Assembly (NCBI GenBank): GCA_018241505.1
Contig: JAFEDS010000035.1
Location: 1 to 62,267, forward strand
Source: Pseudomonadota bacterium
GTDB lineage: Bacteria > Pseudomonadota > Gammaproteobacteria > Steroidobacterales > Steroidobacteraceae
Length of the DNA: 62,267 nucleotides
Direction: 5' to 3'
The notes under the pieces were generated by a model. That model did no database searches. It saw only the letters and a program-made list of their open reading frames with translations, and was not told where the DNA came from. The position numbers and the translations under genes were made by a program. This document shows, one piece after another, positions 27,259 to 35,775 of this stretch. How positions within the stretch are numbered: the stretch's first letter is position 1; each line of letters begins with the position of its first letter.

Positions 27259-27308
27259 GCACGGTACGTTACCGTGCATGTACTGGACTCTCATCCGTTG
27301 TAGTCCAG
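27259..27308 (-). promoter_or_regulatory. rpsA leader hairpins, candidate autogenous control element
   Basis: Read on the minus strand, a stem CTGGACT/AGTCCAG (7 bp, 12-base loop, 27302-27308 with 27283-27289) is followed by GCACGGTA/TACCGTGC (8 bp, 3-base loop, 27259-27277). The second ends 10 bases before the rpsA ATG. Both stems are perfect. E. coli rpsA has similar stacked hairpins that replace a Shine-Dalgarno site. Confidence 0.55.
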
Positions 27309-27363
27309 GCAAACTAAAAATAGCGCGCGCATCCTGCACACGCCTGTACAAATTCAATCGCCT

Positions 27364-28047
27364 TCACGCCCAGAGAGCACGCTCGCGTCCCAATGCGATG
27401 ACCCGATCGATGACCTGGTCAATGCTGAGGCCGGTCGAATCGATCACTTCGGCATCGGGCGCGGGCTTCAGGGGAGCGACCGTGCGGGTGGCGTCCCGCT
27501 GGTCGCGCTCGGTGATCTCGCGCGAAAGGGCGGGAAGGCTAACATCCGACCCCTTGTCTTTCAACTGCTTATAGCGGCGCAGAGCGCGCTCGGCGGGGCT
27601 GGCGGTGAGGAATATCTTGAGGTCGGCGGTCGGAAACACAACCGTGCCCATATCCCGCCCATCCGCGACCAGGCCGGGAGCCTTCGCAAAGGCACGCTGC
27701 CGGTCCAGCAATGCACTGCGAACAGCCGGCCAGGCAGCCACCCGCGACGCGCCCTGCCCGGCTTCTTCTGACCGGATCTGCCGGGTAACCTCTTCTCCGG
27801 CCAAGATTACGGCCTCGCCACCGTCAGTAGCCACGTCAAAACGGACGTCCATGGACCCCGCTATCTGGGCATGACCCTGGGTGTCATCGGGATTCAGGGA
27901 TCGTTTGCGGCCTGCCAGGGCAACCAGGCGATAGAGGGCGCCGCTGTCCAAAAGGTGCCATCCCGCCCGGACGGCGACGGCGCGGCTGATGGTTCCTTTT
28001 CCGGACCCGCTGGGGCCGTCGATGGTAACAATAGGTGGGCTAGGCAT
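27364..28047 (-). CDS. cmk: Cytidylate kinase
   Basis: The 227-residue kinase phosphorylates CMP and dCMP. It has the P-loop GPSGSGKGT near residue 10, DSGALYRLVAL, VADGRDMGTVVFP and KIFLTASPAERALRRY, all hallmarks of Cmk. The ATG at 28047 lies 20 bases after the aroA stop; the longer open frame runs into aroA. The order aroA-cmk-rpsA is that of most gammaproteobacteria. Nothing unusual is seen. Confidence 0.95.
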   Translation of the reverse strand: MPSPPIVTIDGPSGSGKGTISRAVAVRAGWHLLDSGALYRLVALAGRKRSLNPDDTQGHAQIAGSMDVRFDVATDGGEAVILAGEEVTRQIRSEEAGQGASRVAAWPAVRSALLDRQRAFAKAPGLVADGRDMGTVVFPTADLKIFLTASPAERALRRYKQLKDKGSDVSLPALSREITERDQRDATRTVAPLKPAPDAEVIDSTGLSIDQVIDRVIALGRERALWA

Positions 28048-28066
28048 TAGTCCTGCAGAGCGTGGG

Positions 28067-29362
28067 TCACCCGGTCTGGATGTGCAAGCCCGCCGAGCGT
28101 GACAACTCAACAAAACCCGGGAAAGAGGTCGCCACATTGGCCACATCGAGAATTTCGATCTCGCCTTTCGCCCGCAGGCTGGCTACAGCAAAGGACATGG
28201 CTATACGGTGGTCACCGCGGCTGTCGACCGTCCCGCCCTGGAACCCACTGCCACCCCGAATCCAAAGCCCGTCGGGCTGCAGCTTGTTTTCCACACCGAG
28301 CGCGGTCAGGCCATCGGCCATGGCGGCCAGGCGGTCCGTCTCTTTGACCCGCAATTCTTCAGCTCCCGTAACGCGGGTCTCGCCTTCCGCGCAGGCGGCC
28401 GCAATGAAGAACACGGGAAATTCGTCAATGGACAGCGGAACGAGGTCTTCGGACACCGTAATGCCTCTGAGGCGGCTCTTACGGATCTCGATATCGGCGA
28501 TGGGCTCTTTGGCATCGCCACGGGGGTGCAGTCTTATGTCCGCACCCATCTGCTGAAGGAGTGTCAGGAGGCCGGTTCGGGTCGGGTTTACACCCACGTT
28601 GCGCAGAAGGAGCGGCTTCTCCGCGGCGAGGACTCCCGCGACCATAAAGAATGCGGCGGACGAAAAATCCGCAGGCACCTGGATCGGGGTTGCACGGAGG
28701 ATCTGCCCTCCCTCGATGCTGGCGGTCGCGCCGTGCTGCGAAATCTCGACGCCAAAGGCGCGGAGCATGCGTTCGGTGTGATCGCGCGTTGGCGCTGGCT
28801 CAGTGACACTGGTCCGGCCTTTTGCCTGCAGGCCCGCCAGCAGAACGGCGGATTTGACCTGGGCACTGGCGACAGGAAGCTTGTAGTCGATGCCCTGCAA
28901 AGGCGTGCCGCGGATTTCTACGGGCGGGCGGCCGTTTTGGGTCGCGATGTTGGCGCCCATCAGACGCAGCGGCGTGGCCGCGCGCTCCATGGGGCGACTC
29001 ATCAATGACTCGTCGCCAACCAGCGTGGAGTTGAAACCCTGGGGAGCCAACAGGCCCATGGACAGGCGCATGGCCGTACCGGCGTTTCCCATGTCCAACG
29101 GCTTGCTCGCCGCTTTCAGGCCATGAACACCGACGCCATGAACGATCACATGATGCTCTTGCGGACGCTCGATCCGAACACCCATGGCCTGCAGCGCACG
29201 CAGTGTCGACAAACAATCCTCGCCGGCAAGAAATCCCGTGATGTCAGTGACCCCTTCGGCAATGCCTCCCAACATCAGCGAGCGATGCGAGATGGATTTG
29301 TCACCGGGGACTGTCAGCTCACCCTGGGCAACTCCGCCCGGGCCGGCCAGGTATTTCGGCAT
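28067..29362 (-). CDS. aroA: 3-Phosphoshikimate 1-carboxyvinyltransferase (EPSP synthase)
   Basis: The 431-residue enzyme joins phosphoenolpyruvate to shikimate-3-phosphate in aromatic amino acid synthesis. Seen are PGDKSISHRSLMLGG (phosphate binding), MGNAGTAMRLSMGLL (the glyphosate-site region), PVASAQVKSAVLLAGL, and KETDRLAAMADGL with DHRIAMSFAVA near the end. The NAGTAMR motif with Ala after Gly-Thr fits class II-like sequences as easily as class I, so I make no sensitivity claim. The start lies two bases after the pheA stop; the open frame extends 45 codons into pheA and is not used. Confidence 0.95.
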   Translation of the reverse strand: MPKYLAGPGGVAQGELTVPGDKSISHRSLMLGGIAEGVTDITGFLAGEDCLSTLRALQAMGVRIERPQEHHVIVHGVGVHGLKAASKPLDMGNAGTAMRLSMGLLAPQGFNSTLVGDESLMSRPMERAATPLRLMGANIATQNGRPPVEIRGTPLQGIDYKLPVASAQVKSAVLLAGLQAKGRTSVTEPAPTRDHTERMLRAFGVEISQHGATASIEGGQILRATPIQVPADFSSAAFFMVAGVLAAEKPLLLRNVGVNPTRTGLLTLLQQMGADIRLHPRGDAKEPIADIEIRKSRLRGITVSEDLVPLSIDEFPVFFIAAACAEGETRVTGAEELRVKETDRLAAMADGLTALGVENKLQPDGLWIRGGSGFQGGTVDSRGDHRIAMSFAVASLRAKGEIEILDVANVATSFPGFVELSRSAGLHIQTG

Positions 29363-29364
29363 GA

Positions 29365-30471
29365 TTACTGTACCGCGCGCGGGTAGGAACCGAGAATGCG
29401 AAACAGCGAAGCCCGCTTTTTCAGCTCGGCCAGCGCTTTCGCGACATGCTTGTCGTCCGCATGTCCCTCGATGTCGATAAAAAAGACGTAGTCCCATTTC
29501 TTCCGATGGGAAGGACGCGACTCGATGCGCGTCATGGAAACCCGATGGTCGGCCAATGGCTGCAGGAGACGTTGCAACGCGCCGGGCGCATCTGTGTGGC
29601 TGATCGAAACCAACAGCGTGGTGCGATCCGCGCCGCTGGGCGTGAAAAGCTTGCGTCCCAACACAAAGAAGCGCGTCGTGTTGTCGGGCCGGTCCTCGAT
29701 CTCGGCGGCGAGGATCTTCAGTCCGTACACTTCGGCGGCCGTTTCTCCGGCGATCGCCGCGGTGCCCTGCTCGTCCCGGGCGCGGCGCGCGCCCTCGGCA
29801 TTGCTGGAGACCGGCACGCGCTCCACATTCGGCAGATGCTCATCCAACCAGACCCGACACTGCGCCAGCGCCTGCGGATGCGAGCAGATCCGCACGATGC
29901 GGCCCAACGAACCCATCTTCCCCATGATGAAATGGTGAATGCGCAATTCAACCTCACCGCAGATGGTCAGCGGTGAGCTGAGAAACCGGTCCAGGGTATG
30001 GTTGACGGTGCCTTCGGTGGAGTTCTCGATCGGCACCACGCCGAAATCGGCGCTCGCCGCTTCCACCTCGTGGAACACTTCATCGATGGTGCTGAGCGGC
30101 AGGCCGCGCACCGAATGACCGAAGTGGTTCAGGACCGCAGCCTGGGTAAACGTGCCTTCCGGGCCGAGGAACGCCACCTTGAGCGGCTCCTGCTGGGCCA
30201 GACACGCGGACATGATCTCGCGAAACAACCGGAGGACTTCCTCGTCCCGCAGCGGCCCGTTGTTGCGCTCCTTCGCCATGCGCAGCACCTGCGCTTCGCG
30301 CTCCGGGCGGTAGAAGTCGACCGTCTTGCCTTCCTGGGTTTTCGAAATCCCGACCTGCTGTGCCAGCCGGGCCCGGTCATTGATCAAGGCATGAATTTTT
30401 TCATCAATGGCGTCGATCTGGTCGCGCACCTGGCCGAGATCGAGCTTTTTTTTCTTGTTGCCGCGGTCCAT
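29365..30471 (-). CDS. pheA: Bifunctional chorismate mutase/prephenate dehydratase
   Basis: The 368-residue protein joins an AroQ chorismate mutase (residues about 8-95, with IDAIDEKIHALINDRARLAQQVG) to a prephenate dehydratase (FLGPEGTFTQAAV, IPIENSTEGTVNHTLDRF-type motif, and NTTRFFVLGR) and a C-terminal ACT domain (SHTDAPGALQRLLQPL, then RIESRPS). It makes phenylpyruvate and is feedback-controlled by phenylalanine through ACT. Its ATG overlaps the serA stop (TGATG). An N-terminal KKKK run is slightly unusual but without clear meaning. Confidence 0.96.
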   Translation of the reverse strand: MDRGNKKKKLDLGQVRDQIDAIDEKIHALINDRARLAQQVGISKTQEGKTVDFYRPEREAQVLRMAKERNNGPLRDEEVLRLFREIMSACLAQQEPLKVAFLGPEGTFTQAAVLNHFGHSVRGLPLSTIDEVFHEVEAASADFGVVPIENSTEGTVNHTLDRFLSSPLTICGEVELRIHHFIMGKMGSLGRIVRICSHPQALAQCRVWLDEHLPNVERVPVSSNAEGARRARDEQGTAAIAGETAAEVYGLKILAAEIEDRPDNTTRFFVLGRKLFTPSGADRTTLLVSISHTDAPGALQRLLQPLADHRVSMTRIESRPSHRKKWDYVFFIDIEGHADDKHVAKALAELKKRASLFRILGSYPRAVQ

Positions 30472-31640
30472 CAGACGATACGGGCCGACAGGACGCCGTC
30501 GATGCGCCGGATCTGCTTCTGGACCTCTTCGCTCACCGCGCCATCGGTGTCGATGAGCGTGTAGGCGTATTCACCGCGCGACTTGTTCAGCAGGTCCGCG
30601 ATGTTGATGCGGGCGCTGGCGAGGCAGGTTGAGATCTGGCCGACCATGTTGGGCACGTTGCTGTTCGCGATGAGCAGGCGCGAGGTATTGGGCGCGCGCG
30701 GCATCACGCTTTCCGGGTAGTTGACGCTGTTGCGGATATTGCCGTTTTCGAGGAAATCGCGCACCTGTTCCGCCACCATGACCGCACAATTTTCTTCGGC
30801 TTCGCCCGTGGAGGCACCCAGGTGCGGCAGGGTCACGACCTTGGGATGATCCTTCAGGGCATTGTTCGGGAAGTCGCAGATATAGGAATGCAGCCGGCCC
30901 GAATCCAGGGCGGCGAGCACCGCCTGGTCATCGACAATCGGTGCGCGCGCGAAATTCAAGACGATGCCGCCCTTCTTCATGAGCTTCACGCGCGCTTCAT
31001 TTACGAGCTTGCGGGTGTGATCGTTCAGAGGCACGTGCACCGTGATCGCATCCGCACGCGTAAACAGGTCATCGAGCGACAGGGCCTGCTCGACGCTCGA
31101 TGAGAGTTGCCAGGCGCGCTGCACCGTAATCTGCGGGTCGTAGCCGAGGACCTTCATTCCCAACGCCAGCGCCGAGTTGGCCACTTCCACGCCGACCGCG
31201 CCCAGGCCCACTACGCCGAGGGTCCGGCCGGGCAGCTCGAAGCCCACGAACTTCTTCTTGCCCTTCTCGACCGCCTCGTCAATGGTGTGATCGTCGCCGG
31301 TGAGCGAGCGCGAGAAGGACCAGGCAGGGCAGATATTGCGCGCGGCGAGGAACAGCCCCGCGAGCACCAACTCCTTCACCGCGTTGGCATTCGCCCCCGG
31401 AGAATTGAACACCGGGATGCCGCGTTTGCTGAGCTCCGCCACCGGAATGTTGTTCACCCCGGCGCCCGCCCGGCCGACCGCGCGCACCGAGTCGGGAATC
31501 ACCCTGTTGTGCATGTCGGCGGAGCGCACGAGGATGGCATCCGGGCGATCCAGCTCGGAAGCGATTTCGTAGCGCTCCCGCGGCAGGCGTTCCAACCCAC
31601 GGGCGCTGATGTTGTTCAGAGTCTGAATTCGGTAACGCAT
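30471..31640 (-). CDS. serA: D-3-phosphoglycerate dehydrogenase
   Basis: The 389-residue enzyme oxidises 3-phosphoglycerate in the first step of serine synthesis. It shows NSPGANANAVKELVLAGL, the NAD fold GRTLGVVGLGAVGVEVAN, FARAPIVDD with the substrate Arg, TLPHLGASTGEAEENCA with the catalytic His, and a C-terminal ACT-like domain (NVPNMVGQISTCLASARINIADLLN). The ATG at 31640 has GAGG eight bases upstream; an ATG six codons earlier overlaps serC and has no such site. It sits directly after serC, so two serine-pathway enzymes are cotranscribed, in a place where relatives often carry hisC or tyrA. Confidence 0.93.
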   Translation of the reverse strand: MRYRIQTLNNISARGLERLPRERYEIASELDRPDAILVRSADMHNRVIPDSVRAVGRAGAGVNNIPVAELSKRGIPVFNSPGANANAVKELVLAGLFLAARNICPAWSFSRSLTGDDHTIDEAVEKGKKKFVGFELPGRTLGVVGLGAVGVEVANSALALGMKVLGYDPQITVQRAWQLSSSVEQALSLDDLFTRADAITVHVPLNDHTRKLVNEARVKLMKKGGIVLNFARAPIVDDQAVLAALDSGRLHSYICDFPNNALKDHPKVVTLPHLGASTGEAEENCAVMVAEQVRDFLENGNIRNSVNYPESVMPRAPNTSRLLIANSNVPNMVGQISTCLASARINIADLLNKSRGEYAYTLIDTDGAVSEEVQKQIRRIDGVLSARIV

Positions 31641-31650
31641 GCGCGGTGCC

Positions 31651-32730
31651 TCAACCATGGCGACGCTGAAAGTCCTTCATGAAGGCAACGAGTGCCTGCA
31701 CGCCTTCCAACGGCATCGCATTGTAGATGCTCGCCCGCATACCACCCACGGAGCGGTGGCCCTCGAGGTTGGTGAGTCCGGCCGCGTTGGCTTCAGAGAG
31801 GAAGGTTTTATCGAGATCCGGCTTCGCCAGTGTGAAGGGCACGTTCATCCACGAGCGCGCCTCCTTTGACACGGGGTTGCGGTAAAAACCGGATGCGTCG
31901 ATGTAACCGTAGAGCGCGTCCGCTTTCGCACGGTTGCGCTCGCCGATGGCCTGGAGACCGCCCTGGGCCTTCAGCCACTTGAATACCAGGCCCGCGAAAT
32001 ACCAACCGAAGGTCGCTGGTGTATTCAGCATCGAGCCTTCGTCGGCCATGGCCTTGTAGTCCCACACGGCAGGCGTGCCCGGGCGCGCCTTGCCGATGAG
32101 ATCCTCGCGCACAATCACCACCACCAGGCCCGACGGGCCAATGTTCTTCTGCGCGCCGGCGTAGATCAGGCCGAACTTCGACACGTCGATGGGTCGCGAC
32201 AGGATGGTCGAGGACATGTCGGCAACCAGCGGCACGCCGTTGGTTTCCGGCACGTACGGAAACTCGACACCGCCAATGGTCTCATTCGGCGTGTAGTGGA
32301 CGTACGCCGCGCCCTTCGTGAGCTTCAGCGCGCCCTGTCCTGGTGCAGTCGAGTAGTTTGATGCGGCTTCGTCGGCGGCAACGTTGACCTTCGTCAGACG
32401 CTTGGCTTCACCGATCGCCTTCTTGGACCACGTGCCGGTGTTGATGTAATCAACAGTCGACTCGGGCGTCGTCAGATTCAGAGGGATAGCCGAGAACTGG
32501 CCGGTCGCGCCGCCCTGTAAAAACAGGACCTTGTAGCTGGATGGCACATTGAGCAGCTCACGCAGGAGGCTCTCTGCCTCTTGCGCAACCCCGATGAAGG
32601 CCTTGCTGCGATGACTGACTTCCATGACCGACATGCCGGAACCGCGCCAGTCCAGCAATTCATCACGGACCTGTTGCAGAACTTCCGAAGGCAGGGTCGC
32701 CGGCCCCGCCGCGAAATTGAAAACTCGCAT
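31651..32730 (-). CDS. serC: Phosphoserine aminotransferase
   Basis: The 359-residue class V aminotransferase has the N-terminal [33 protein letters not shown], and the PLP lysine in [17 protein letters not shown]. Near the end are NVPFTL and [19 protein letters not shown]. It converts phosphohydroxypyruvate to phosphoserine and also serves pyridoxal phosphate synthesis. It is the first gene of the run serC-serA-pheA-aroA-cmk and is separated from gyrA by a 270-bp gap rich in repeats. Confidence 0.96.
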   Translation of the reverse strand: MRVFNFAAGPATLPSEVLQQVRDELLDWRGSGMSVMEVSHRSKAFIGVAQEAESLLRELLNVPSSYKVLFLQGGATGQFSAIPLNLTTPESTVDYINTGTWSKKAIGEAKRLTKVNVAADEAASNYSTAPGQGALKLTKGAAYVHYTPNETIGGVEFPYVPETNGVPLVADMSSTILSRPIDVSKFGLIYAGAQKNIGPSGLVVVIVREDLIGKARPGTPAVWDYKAMADEGSMLNTPATFGWYFAGLVFKWLKAQGGLQAIGERNRAKADALYGYIDASGFYRNPVSKEARSWMNVPFTLAKPDLDKTFLSEANAAGLTNLEGHRSVGGMRASIYNAMPLEGVQALVAFMKDFQRRHG

Positions 32731-32851
32731 AGCAGTGGTAGTTCGAAGTGAAGGGAGCCCGCGATACTACCAACGGAGTGTCGCGGGTGTCATAACTTTT
32801 GGCGGGGCCGCCCAGGCGCTTTAGTTCTGGCCGGCCGCTTTCGCGCAGGCT

Positions 32852-33000
32852 GATGGCACCTCGCTGGTTCTGCCTGACGGCGCCTCGCTGGTTCGGCCGA
32901 TGGCGCCGCTGTTTCCCTGGCTGAGGCGCCTCGCTGGTTCTGCCGATGACGCCGCAGTTTCCTTGGCTGAGGCGCCTCGGTTCTCCTTCTGATGGCGCTC
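32852..33000. repeat. Degenerate direct repeats between gyrA and serC
   Basis: Five GAYGGCGCC-like repeat starts lie at about 32852, 32876, 32899, 32945 and 32992. The copies at 32899 and 32945 are the best matched and share a 46-bp period containing GGCTGAGGCGCCTCG; those at 32852 and 32876 share TCGCTGGTTC with a 24-bp period. The block abuts the gyrA stop codon and lies in its 3' untranslated region. No gene is convincing here. Confidence 0.65.
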
Positions 33001-35649
33001 TCAGTTCTCGCTGTCCGGTGCGCCCTCTGGCCCGGAATCGGCGGCCGGCGCATCTGGAGCCGTCGCGTCAGCGCCCAACGCGTCCCCCGTTGGGCCTTCG
33101 CCTTCGGCGCTTTCACCTTCGAGGTGCTCGATCCGCTCGATGCCTGCGAGCCGCTCACCGTCCGCGAGCCTGATCAGGCGCACACCCTGCGTGTTGCGTC
33201 CGAGAACGGAGATTTCGTCCACGGGCGTACGCACCAGCGTGCCTGTCGAGCTGATCAGCATGATCTCCTGCCCTGCCACAACCTGCAGTGCCGCCACGGT
33301 GGTGCCGTTACGGTCCGAGGTCTGCAAGGCGATCACACCTTGTCCACCACGACCGTGCGAGGGGAATTCCTCCAACGGAGTCAGCTTGCCGTAACCCGAC
33401 GCGGAGGCAGTCAGCACGTTGCCTTCGCCAACCACAATCAACGCAATCAGTTCCTGGCCCTCGCCAAGTTTGATTCCGCGGACGCCCGCCGCCTCACGGC
33501 CCATCGGGCGCACTTCCTCTTCGTGGAAGCGAATGGCTTTGCCGCCACTGGACACCAGGATGATTTCGCGCGTCGCATCGGTCAGCGCGACACCGACCAG
33601 GCGATCGTTGTCACGCAAATCGACACCGATGATGCCGCTCGCGCGCGGGCGCGAGAACGCGGTTAGAGGTGTCTTCTTCACCGTGCCCTGGCTGGTTGCC
33701 ATGAACACGAAATGATTCTCGTCGTACTGTTTGATCGGCAGCAGGGCGTTGATTTTCTCGCCCTCGCCCAACGGCAACAGATTGATCATGGGCCGGCCTC
33801 GCGAGCCGCGGCCAGCGAGGGGCACCTCGTAGACCTTCAGCCAGTAGACCTTGCCCTTGTTCGAGAAGCACAACACGGTGTCATGGGTGTTGGCCACAAA
33901 CAGCTTCTCGACGAAATCCTCATCCTTCACGGCCGTGGCCGATTTGCCGCGGCCACCCCGGCGCTGCGTTTGATATTCCGTCAGCGGCTGTGATTTCGCG
34001 TACCCGGTGTGAGACAGCGTAACCACCACGTCCTGGGGCTCGATCAGGTCTTCTGTCGTGAGATTCAGGTGATCGCGGTTGATCTCGGTACGCCGCGCAT
34101 CGCCGTAAGCTTCGCGGATCTGGATGAGCTCATCGCGCACGACCTGAGTGAGGCGCTCGGGGCGCGCCAGGATGTCACCCAGGTCGCGGATGCGCTCGAG
34201 CAGTTCCTTGTACTCATCGATGATCTTGTCCTGCTCCAGCCCGGTGAGGCGGTGCAGACGCATATCGAGGATGGCCTGCGCCTGATCCTCTGACAGGTGG
34301 TAACCACCGCCATTCAAGCCGAAGTCGGCGGCAAGACCATTGGGGCGCGTGGAAATCGCGCCCGCGCGCTCCAGCAACTGCGGAACGATACCGGCAGGCC
34401 ACGGCCGCGCCAGCAGGCCCGCACGGGCTTCGGCAGGCGATGGCGCCGCCTTGATCAACGCAATGATGTCGTCGATGTTCGCCAGCGCAACCGCGAGTCC
34501 CTCGAGGATGTGCGCCCGCTCCCGCGCCTTCGCCAGATCGAAAATGGTTCGGCGGGTGACGACTTCGCGCCGATGCCGGATGAACGCATCCAGCATCTCC
34601 TTCAGTGACATCAACTTCGGCTGCCCGTCCTGCAGCGCAACCATGTTGATGCCAAACACCGTTTCCATTGGCGTTTGCGCATACAGGTTGTTGAGGACGA
34701 TCTCGGTGACCTCGCCGCGCTTCAGCTCGATCACGATGCGCATGCCATCCTTGTCGGACTCATCGCGCAGGCCATCGGAAGCAATTCCGTCGAGCAGCTT
34801 TTCGCGCACCAGTTGCGCAATCCGCTCAATGAGGCGCGCCTTGTTCACCTGGAACGGCAGCTCCGTCACAATGATCGCCTGGCGATCGCCTCTGCCGACC
34901 TCTTCAATCGAGACTTTGGCACGCACAGACAACCGTCCGCGTCCTGTCCGGTACGCGGTCGCAATCTCCTGCGCCCCGTTGATGATTCCGCCAGTGGGAA
35001 AATCAGGGCCCGGCACATGCTGCATGAGTGCAGCCAGGTTTAGCGACGGATCGTCGAGCAGCGCCAGGCATGCGTTGATGATCTCGGTCAGGTTGTGCGG
35101 CGGGATGTTGGTAGCCATGCCCACCGCGATTCCCGTCTGCCCATTGACCAGCAGGTTGGGAATCCGGGCCGGTAGCACCGACGGCTCGGTCTCGGACTCA
35201 TCGTAGTTGGGCGTGAAATCGACCGTTTCCTTGTCGATGTCGGCGAGCAGCTCGCCGGCGATGCGCGACATGCGCACTTCCGTGTAACGCATGGCCGCCG
35301 GCGCGTCACCGTCAACCGAGCCGAAATTGCCCTGTCCGTCAACGAGCAGGTAGCGCATCGAGAACGGCTGAGCCATGCGCACGATCGTGTCGTAAACGGC
35401 GATGTCGCCGTGCGGATGGTATTTACCGATGACGTCGCCGACGACGCGCGCCGACTTCTTGTAAGGCTTGTTCCAGTCATTGCCCAGCTCGCGCATCGCG
35501 TGCAAAACACGGCGATGTACGGGCTTCAAGCCATCACGTACGTCGGGCAGCGCGCGCCCGACGATCACGCTCATGGCATAGTCCAGATAGGACTGCCGCA
35601 TCTCATCTTCGAGAGTGACAGTCAGAATTTCGCGTGCAATTTCGGCCAT
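33001..35649 (-). CDS. gyrA: DNA gyrase subunit A
   Basis: The 882-residue subunit has the breakage-reunion domain with the active Tyr in [11 protein letters not shown], the [21 protein letters not shown] start and a six-blade C-terminal beta-pinwheel with QRRGGRGKS as GyrA box. The tail ends in about 35 acidic and Ala/Pro-rich residues ([19 protein letters not shown] onward). Residue 83, in [10 protein letters not shown], is Ile where E. coli has Ser and P. aeruginosa has Thr; residue 87 is Asp as usual. The ATG at 35649 starts MAEIAREI; the frame is open 30 codons further upstream without typical sequence. Confidence 0.97.
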   Translation of the reverse strand: MAEIAREILTVTLEDEMRQSYLDYAMSVIVGRALPDVRDGLKPVHRRVLHAMRELGNDWNKPYKKSARVVGDVIGKYHPHGDIAVYDTIVRMAQPFSMRYLLVDGQGNFGSVDGDAPAAMRYTEVRMSRIAGELLADIDKETVDFTPNYDESETEPSVLPARIPNLLVNGQTGIAVGMATNIPPHNLTEIINACLALLDDPSLNLAALMQHVPGPDFPTGGIINGAQEIATAYRTGRGRLSVRAKVSIEEVGRGDRQAIIVTELPFQVNKARLIERIAQLVREKLLDGIASDGLRDESDKDGMRIVIELKRGEVTEIVLNNLYAQTPMETVFGINMVALQDGQPKLMSLKEMLDAFIRHRREVVTRRTIFDLAKARERAHILEGLAVALANIDDIIALIKAAPSPAEARAGLLARPWPAGIVPQLLERAGAISTRPNGLAADFGLNGGGYHLSEDQAQAILDMRLHRLTGLEQDKIIDEYKELLERIRDLGDILARPERLTQVVRDELIQIREAYGDARRTEINRDHLNLTTEDLIEPQDVVVTLSHTGYAKSQPLTEYQTQRRGGRGKSATAVKDEDFVEKLFVANTHDTVLCFSNKGKVYWLKVYEVPLAGRGSRGRPMINLLPLGEGEKINALLPIKQYDENHFVFMATSQGTVKKTPLTAFSRPRASGIIGVDLRDNDRLVGVALTDATREIILVSSGGKAIRFHEEEVRPMGREAAGVRGIKLGEGQELIALIVVGEGNVLTASASGYGKLTPLEEFPSHGRGGQGVIALQTSDRNGTTVAALQVVAGQEIMLISSTGTLVRTPVDEISVLGRNTQGVRLIRLADGERLAGIERIEHLEGESAEGEGPTGDALGADATAPDAPAADSGPEGAPDSEN

Positions 35650-35775
35650 CAAAAACCGGGCCCGTAAAGGCTTGGTGAAAACGCCAATCTTAACACATGG
35701 GACCGCTCGAAACTCCTTCCGCGCCATCACGATATGCAATACTGGGCGCTGTCATTTTTCAGCGCTTTCGCGCCG

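Noticed and set aside
32790-33158. Minus-strand 122-codon frame between gyrA and serC
   Set aside because: It runs through the repeat block and overlaps the gyrA 3' end in another frame; composition is Arg/Ala/Gln-rich with no domain.
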